NCBI GenBank assembly: GCA_016197205.1 | Contig: JACPWG010000072.1 | Location: 1-53,406, forward strand | Reading direction: 5' to 3' | Length of the DNA stretch: 53,406 bases | DNA from: Planctomycetota bacterium | Lineage (GTDB): Bacteria > Planctomycetota > MHYJ01 > WSZJ01 > JACPWG01 | Shown: piece after piece, positions 51,440 through 53,406 of the stretch | Numbering within the stretch: the stretch's first letter is position 1 | How the letters are laid out: each line of letters opens with the position of its first letter | Made by a program: the position numbers and the translations under genes | Notes under the pieces: model-generated | The model's input: only the letters and a program-made list of their open reading frames with translations | The model's database searches: none | Told to the model about the DNA's origin: nothing

Positions 51440-52273
51440 TTAAACCGGCAGGTAGTACACCGCCGGCTCGTTGCCCAGTTCCTCCTTGAGGCGGTAGTTG
51501 CCCCTGTGCGCCAGAAGCGCCTGCATCTTCTCTCCATGCGCGACGCAGACGCCTTCGGGGTCCTTCAGGTCCCCGAAATGGATCGCCTTCCCCATGCAGG
51601 TCCGGACGCAGGCGGGGGGCTCTCGGTACTCTCCCTTTTCGTCCTGCAGGTGCAGACAGAACGTGCACTTCCGGACGTTACCCTCCGGTGAACCGCCTTT
51701 GTGGCGCAGTCCGTAGCTCGCGCCGTACTCGGAAGAAGGGATCTCGTTGTACGGGTTGCCGGCCTTCTCGATGTAGTCATGCCCGTAGTCGAACGAGCGC
51801 GCCCCGTAGGGGCAGGCCGCGATGCAGTACCGGCATCCGATGCACTTCTCGTAGTCCACGGCGACGATCCCGTCGGCGCGGTGGTAGGTCGCCCCCGTCG
51901 GGCAGACCTGGGCACAGGAGGATTTTGCGCACTGCATGCAGGGGCGGGTGAAGGCGACCCGGCGCACGTAGGGGAAGGTCCCCTGCTCCTCCTCGATGAA
52001 AACGTTGTAGGCCACTCCCGGGGGGGTCTTGTTCTCGCTCTTGCAGGAGGCGACGCACGCCTTGCAGGCCACGCAGCGGCGGAGGTCGATCACCATTCCC
52101 CAGCGTCGGGCCGCGCTTCCTTCCTGGGCCGGGGGCGACGCAGGGCCGCATCCCCCGAGCGAAGCGACCGCCAAGGCGCCGGCGACCGCCGTGGCGGCCC
52201 TCCCCGCGAGGAATTCCCGCCGGCTCTCTGCGGGGGGGCTCGGCGGGAACGGGGTGTCTTGTGGTGTTGCCAT
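51440..52273 (-). CDS. psrB: Four-cluster ferredoxin-type electron-transfer subunit (PsrB/NrfC-like)
   Basis: ATG 52273-52271 with ggaggagc gives 277 residues. A Tat signal (SRREFLAG) ends in a lipobox-like SLGGC, so it may be a Tat lipoprotein. Four [4Fe-4S] sites are visible: CVACKACVASC, CMQCAKSSCAQVCPTG, CIGCRYCIAACPYGA, and CTFC paired with CVRTC. All sixteen cysteines are present. It carries electrons from PsrC to PsrA. It is the first gene of the operon, an unusual B-C-A order. Confidence 0.92.
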   Translation of the reverse strand: MATPQDTPFPPSPPAESRREFLAGRAATAVAGALAVASLGGCGPASPPAQEGSAARRWGMVIDLRRCVACKACVASCKSENKTPPGVAYNVFIEEEQGTFPYVRRVAFTRPCMQCAKSSCAQVCPTGATYHRADGIVAVDYEKCIGCRYCIAACPYGARSFDYGHDYIEKAGNPYNEIPSSEYGASYGLRHKGGSPEGNVRKCTFCLHLQDEKGEYREPPACVRTCMGKAIHFGDLKDPEGVCVAHGEKMQALLAHRGNYRLKEELGNEPAVYYLPV

Positions 52274-52343
52274 CTGCGCTCCTCCTTCGTCGAGAATTCC
52301 GACGAGGACACCGACGCGATCTTAGCTCCCCACCCAGGGGACT

Positions 52344-52548
52344 CTAGCCCGGATTATTCCTCAACGCGCCGCGGCGCGTTCCTGAGTCATCCGCCGGCGC
52401 CCATCCTCGTTGCGTCCTCGGCCGGGCGCTGGTCGGCCGCGAGCGCGACAGCGTGTCGCGCGAGCTGCCCAGGCTGTCCAGCAGAGGCCGCCCGCAGGGC
52501 GGATCATCCACGAAGGGCTGCAAGCCCTTCGTGGATGATCCGGGCTAG
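52344..52548. repeat. 205-bp element with 11-bp inverted ends and a 19-bp hairpin
   Basis: The ends are ctagcccggat at 52344-52354 and its reverse complement at 52538-52548. Inside, 52501-52541 is a perfect 19-bp stem (ggatcatccacgaagggct, loop gca). It sits upstream of psrB and looks like a non-autonomous mobile element. Confidence 0.65.
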
Positions 52549-52614
52549 CTGCTTTCGTGCCGCGCTTTTCCCCCTGGAACATTGTCCAATCCCTCCCCTT
52601 GCCCCTCCGCCTGC

Positions 52615-52734
52615 CTACCGTCCGGTCCGCCAGGCCTGGAAGGCGGTGGTCGCCTCGTCCACCGCCGCGAGCAGGCGCCCTGACAGGTCGGCGACGGTCA
52701 AGAGTTGCTCCTCCTTGTCCGTGAAGTCGGTCAT
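52615..52734 (-). CDS. Possible 39-residue small protein
   Basis: ATG 52734-52732 opens 39 codons with acidic, helix-like composition (MTDFTDKEEQLLTVADLSGR, then LLAAVDEATTAFQAWRTGR). A ggcgga lies close upstream. There are no shadow-like arginine or proline runs. It may be a real small gene or the start of a decayed one. I do not recognise the family. Confidence 0.35.
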   Translation of the reverse strand: MTDFTDKEEQLLTVADLSGRLLAAVDEATTAFQAWRTGR

Positions 52735-53022
52735 GAAATCCGCCTTCTTCCTCGAGAGCAGGGTCCGGGCTTGGCCCCGGCGCCGGGTACTTTCACGCCT
52801 GGCGGGGAGGGCGGCTGCGGAATCCTCCGTGGTCGCCGGCCTCGAAACGGCCCCGCCTCGCGGTCAATCCGTGACGAGCGCAAATGACAGCCCGCACCAT
52901 CTCGCCGACACGCCGAAAACGGGCATGGTTCAAACCGGGGTAACAACCTTCGCCCGCCCCAGGGGAGCAAAACGGAGACATGACCTGAATTCCGGAAAGG
53001 GCCTAGTGTCCCGTCTACGCTA

Positions 53023-53147
53023 AGCGCCCGCGCAAAAATAACTGCGCAGATTCGGACCTCGAGGCTCCGGGGGGCGCGGCCCTCGGGGCCGCGCCCCCAG
53101 GCATCGGTCGATCCACGGAAATGTAAAGTAATTCTTGCGAGGGCGCT
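53023..53147 (-). repeat. MITE-like element, copy 2 (inverted relative to copy 1)
   Basis: The outer ~45 bp on each side match the element at 9957-10066 in reverse orientation almost base for base. The central palindrome is longer (ggggcgcggccctcggggcc and onward). Ends are agcgcccgcgcaa-type. Confidence 0.8.
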
Positions 53148-53213
53148 AATTCCAAGGGTCCGCCGCTGTAGCGGAGTACGCGTTCGGTGAACACGTCATC
53201 CCGGCATGTCATC

Positions 53214-53390
53214 CTGAGCGGAGCGCCGCAGCGCGAAGCGAAGGATCCAAGCAAGGACGGACACCCAACCTTCTCAACCGGCCCTCGGACCGTGTCGTGG
53301 GCGAGCCAATGCCCTGTCGAGAAAAGCGGTCGCTACGCTTGGTTTGGATCCTTCACTTCGCTCCGCGCTGCGGCGCTTCGCTTCGCTCAG
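53214..53390. repeat. Imperfect inverted repeat with ~37-bp arms
   Basis: Left arm ctgagcggagcgccgcagcg to ggatccaa (53214-53250) pairs with ttggatccttcacttcgctc to gctcag (53344-53390), with a ~10-bp insertion in the right arm. It resembles ggatcc-rich extragenic repeats seen in many genomes. Confidence 0.6.
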
Positions 53391-53406
53391 AGCCTGCCCT
53401 GAGCCG

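Larger units (their letters stand above)
52735..53406. other. Gene-poor right end with two repeats
   Basis: The 672 bp contain the MITE-like copy 2 and an inverted repeat at 53214-53390, with no recognised gene. Confidence 0.5.

Noticed and set aside
52361..52582. 73-residue minus-strand frame upstream of psrB with a gggagg
   Set aside because: Most of it is encoded by the 19-bp hairpin and inverted repeat, so it is probably a chance frame in a mobile repeat.
1..53406. CRISPR array or diversity-generating retroelement acting on the SUMF1 domain
   Set aside because: No regularly spaced repeats, reverse transcriptase or template repeat was seen in the window.

Overview
The window is a GC-rich stretch from a diderm (Gram-negative-type) bacterium. 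TonB-dependent transport genes, outer-membrane beta-barrels, a periplasmic respiratory reductase with Tat signals and TolQ/ExbB proton channels all require an outer membrane. STAND NTPases with SUMF1 domains, a protease with GspE-N-like repeats, RHS/FN3 proteins and many small intergenic palindromes fit a large-genome lineage such as Planctomycetota, Myxococcota or a related uncultured group. No rRNA, tRNA or species marker fixes this, so the taxonomy is a guess.

Region 1 (1-12749) is the most unusual part. It holds an Rpn-type nuclease/transposase-like gene cut by the window edge, a 1191-residue NACHT-NACHT-SUMF1 protein, a sigma factor with two helix-turn-helix-like C-terminal segments, a divergent zinc-finger (anti-sigma-like) gene, a gene with a Lon-like Ser-Lys dyad, and an 865-residue protein. 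That last protein shares its N-terminal ~370 residues with the NACHT-SUMF1 protein, but has a P-loop Lys-to-Arg change and six ~73-residue WSDG repeats (InlB-B/Flg_new_2-like) in place of the second NTPase. Together these look like an undescribed STAND/sigma/protease signalling or conflict locus.

Region 2 (12750-14426) has a PilZ gene and a 5'-truncated ABC-2 permease remnant. Region 3 (14442-29220) is a metal-tetrapyrrole uptake locus: a divergent TonB-dependent receptor, then a run of DUF2162, MotA/TolQ/ExbB, DUF2149, an exported membrane-anchored CobN-like chelatase (HmuS-type), DUF3450, TtpC-like, ExbB, ExbD, TonB and two TPR genes. Most junctions are ATGA overlaps. Extraction of iron from haem, or a related chelation step, in the periplasm is the best working role.

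Region 4 (29459-42444) carries a large RHS/YD-repeat protein with FN3-like domains and an odd repeated tail, a scar where a deleted copy of the local protease gene meets a beheaded ParB-like gene and a DNA-methyltransferase-like gene, and a three-gene cassette of membrane-anchored trypsin-like protease, retropepsin-like protease and an unknown. Region 5 (42445-53406) has leuS behind a promoter and a terminator-like hairpin, a mobile-DNA graveyard, a porin whose C-terminus has been replaced, and a psrBCA-type molybdoenzyme operon, followed by gene-poor repeats.

At least two dispersed repeat families link the regions: a 53-bp hairpin element present three times in the same orientation, and a ~110-125-bp element with ~17-bp terminal inverted repeats found at 9957-10066 and, inverted, at 53023-53147.
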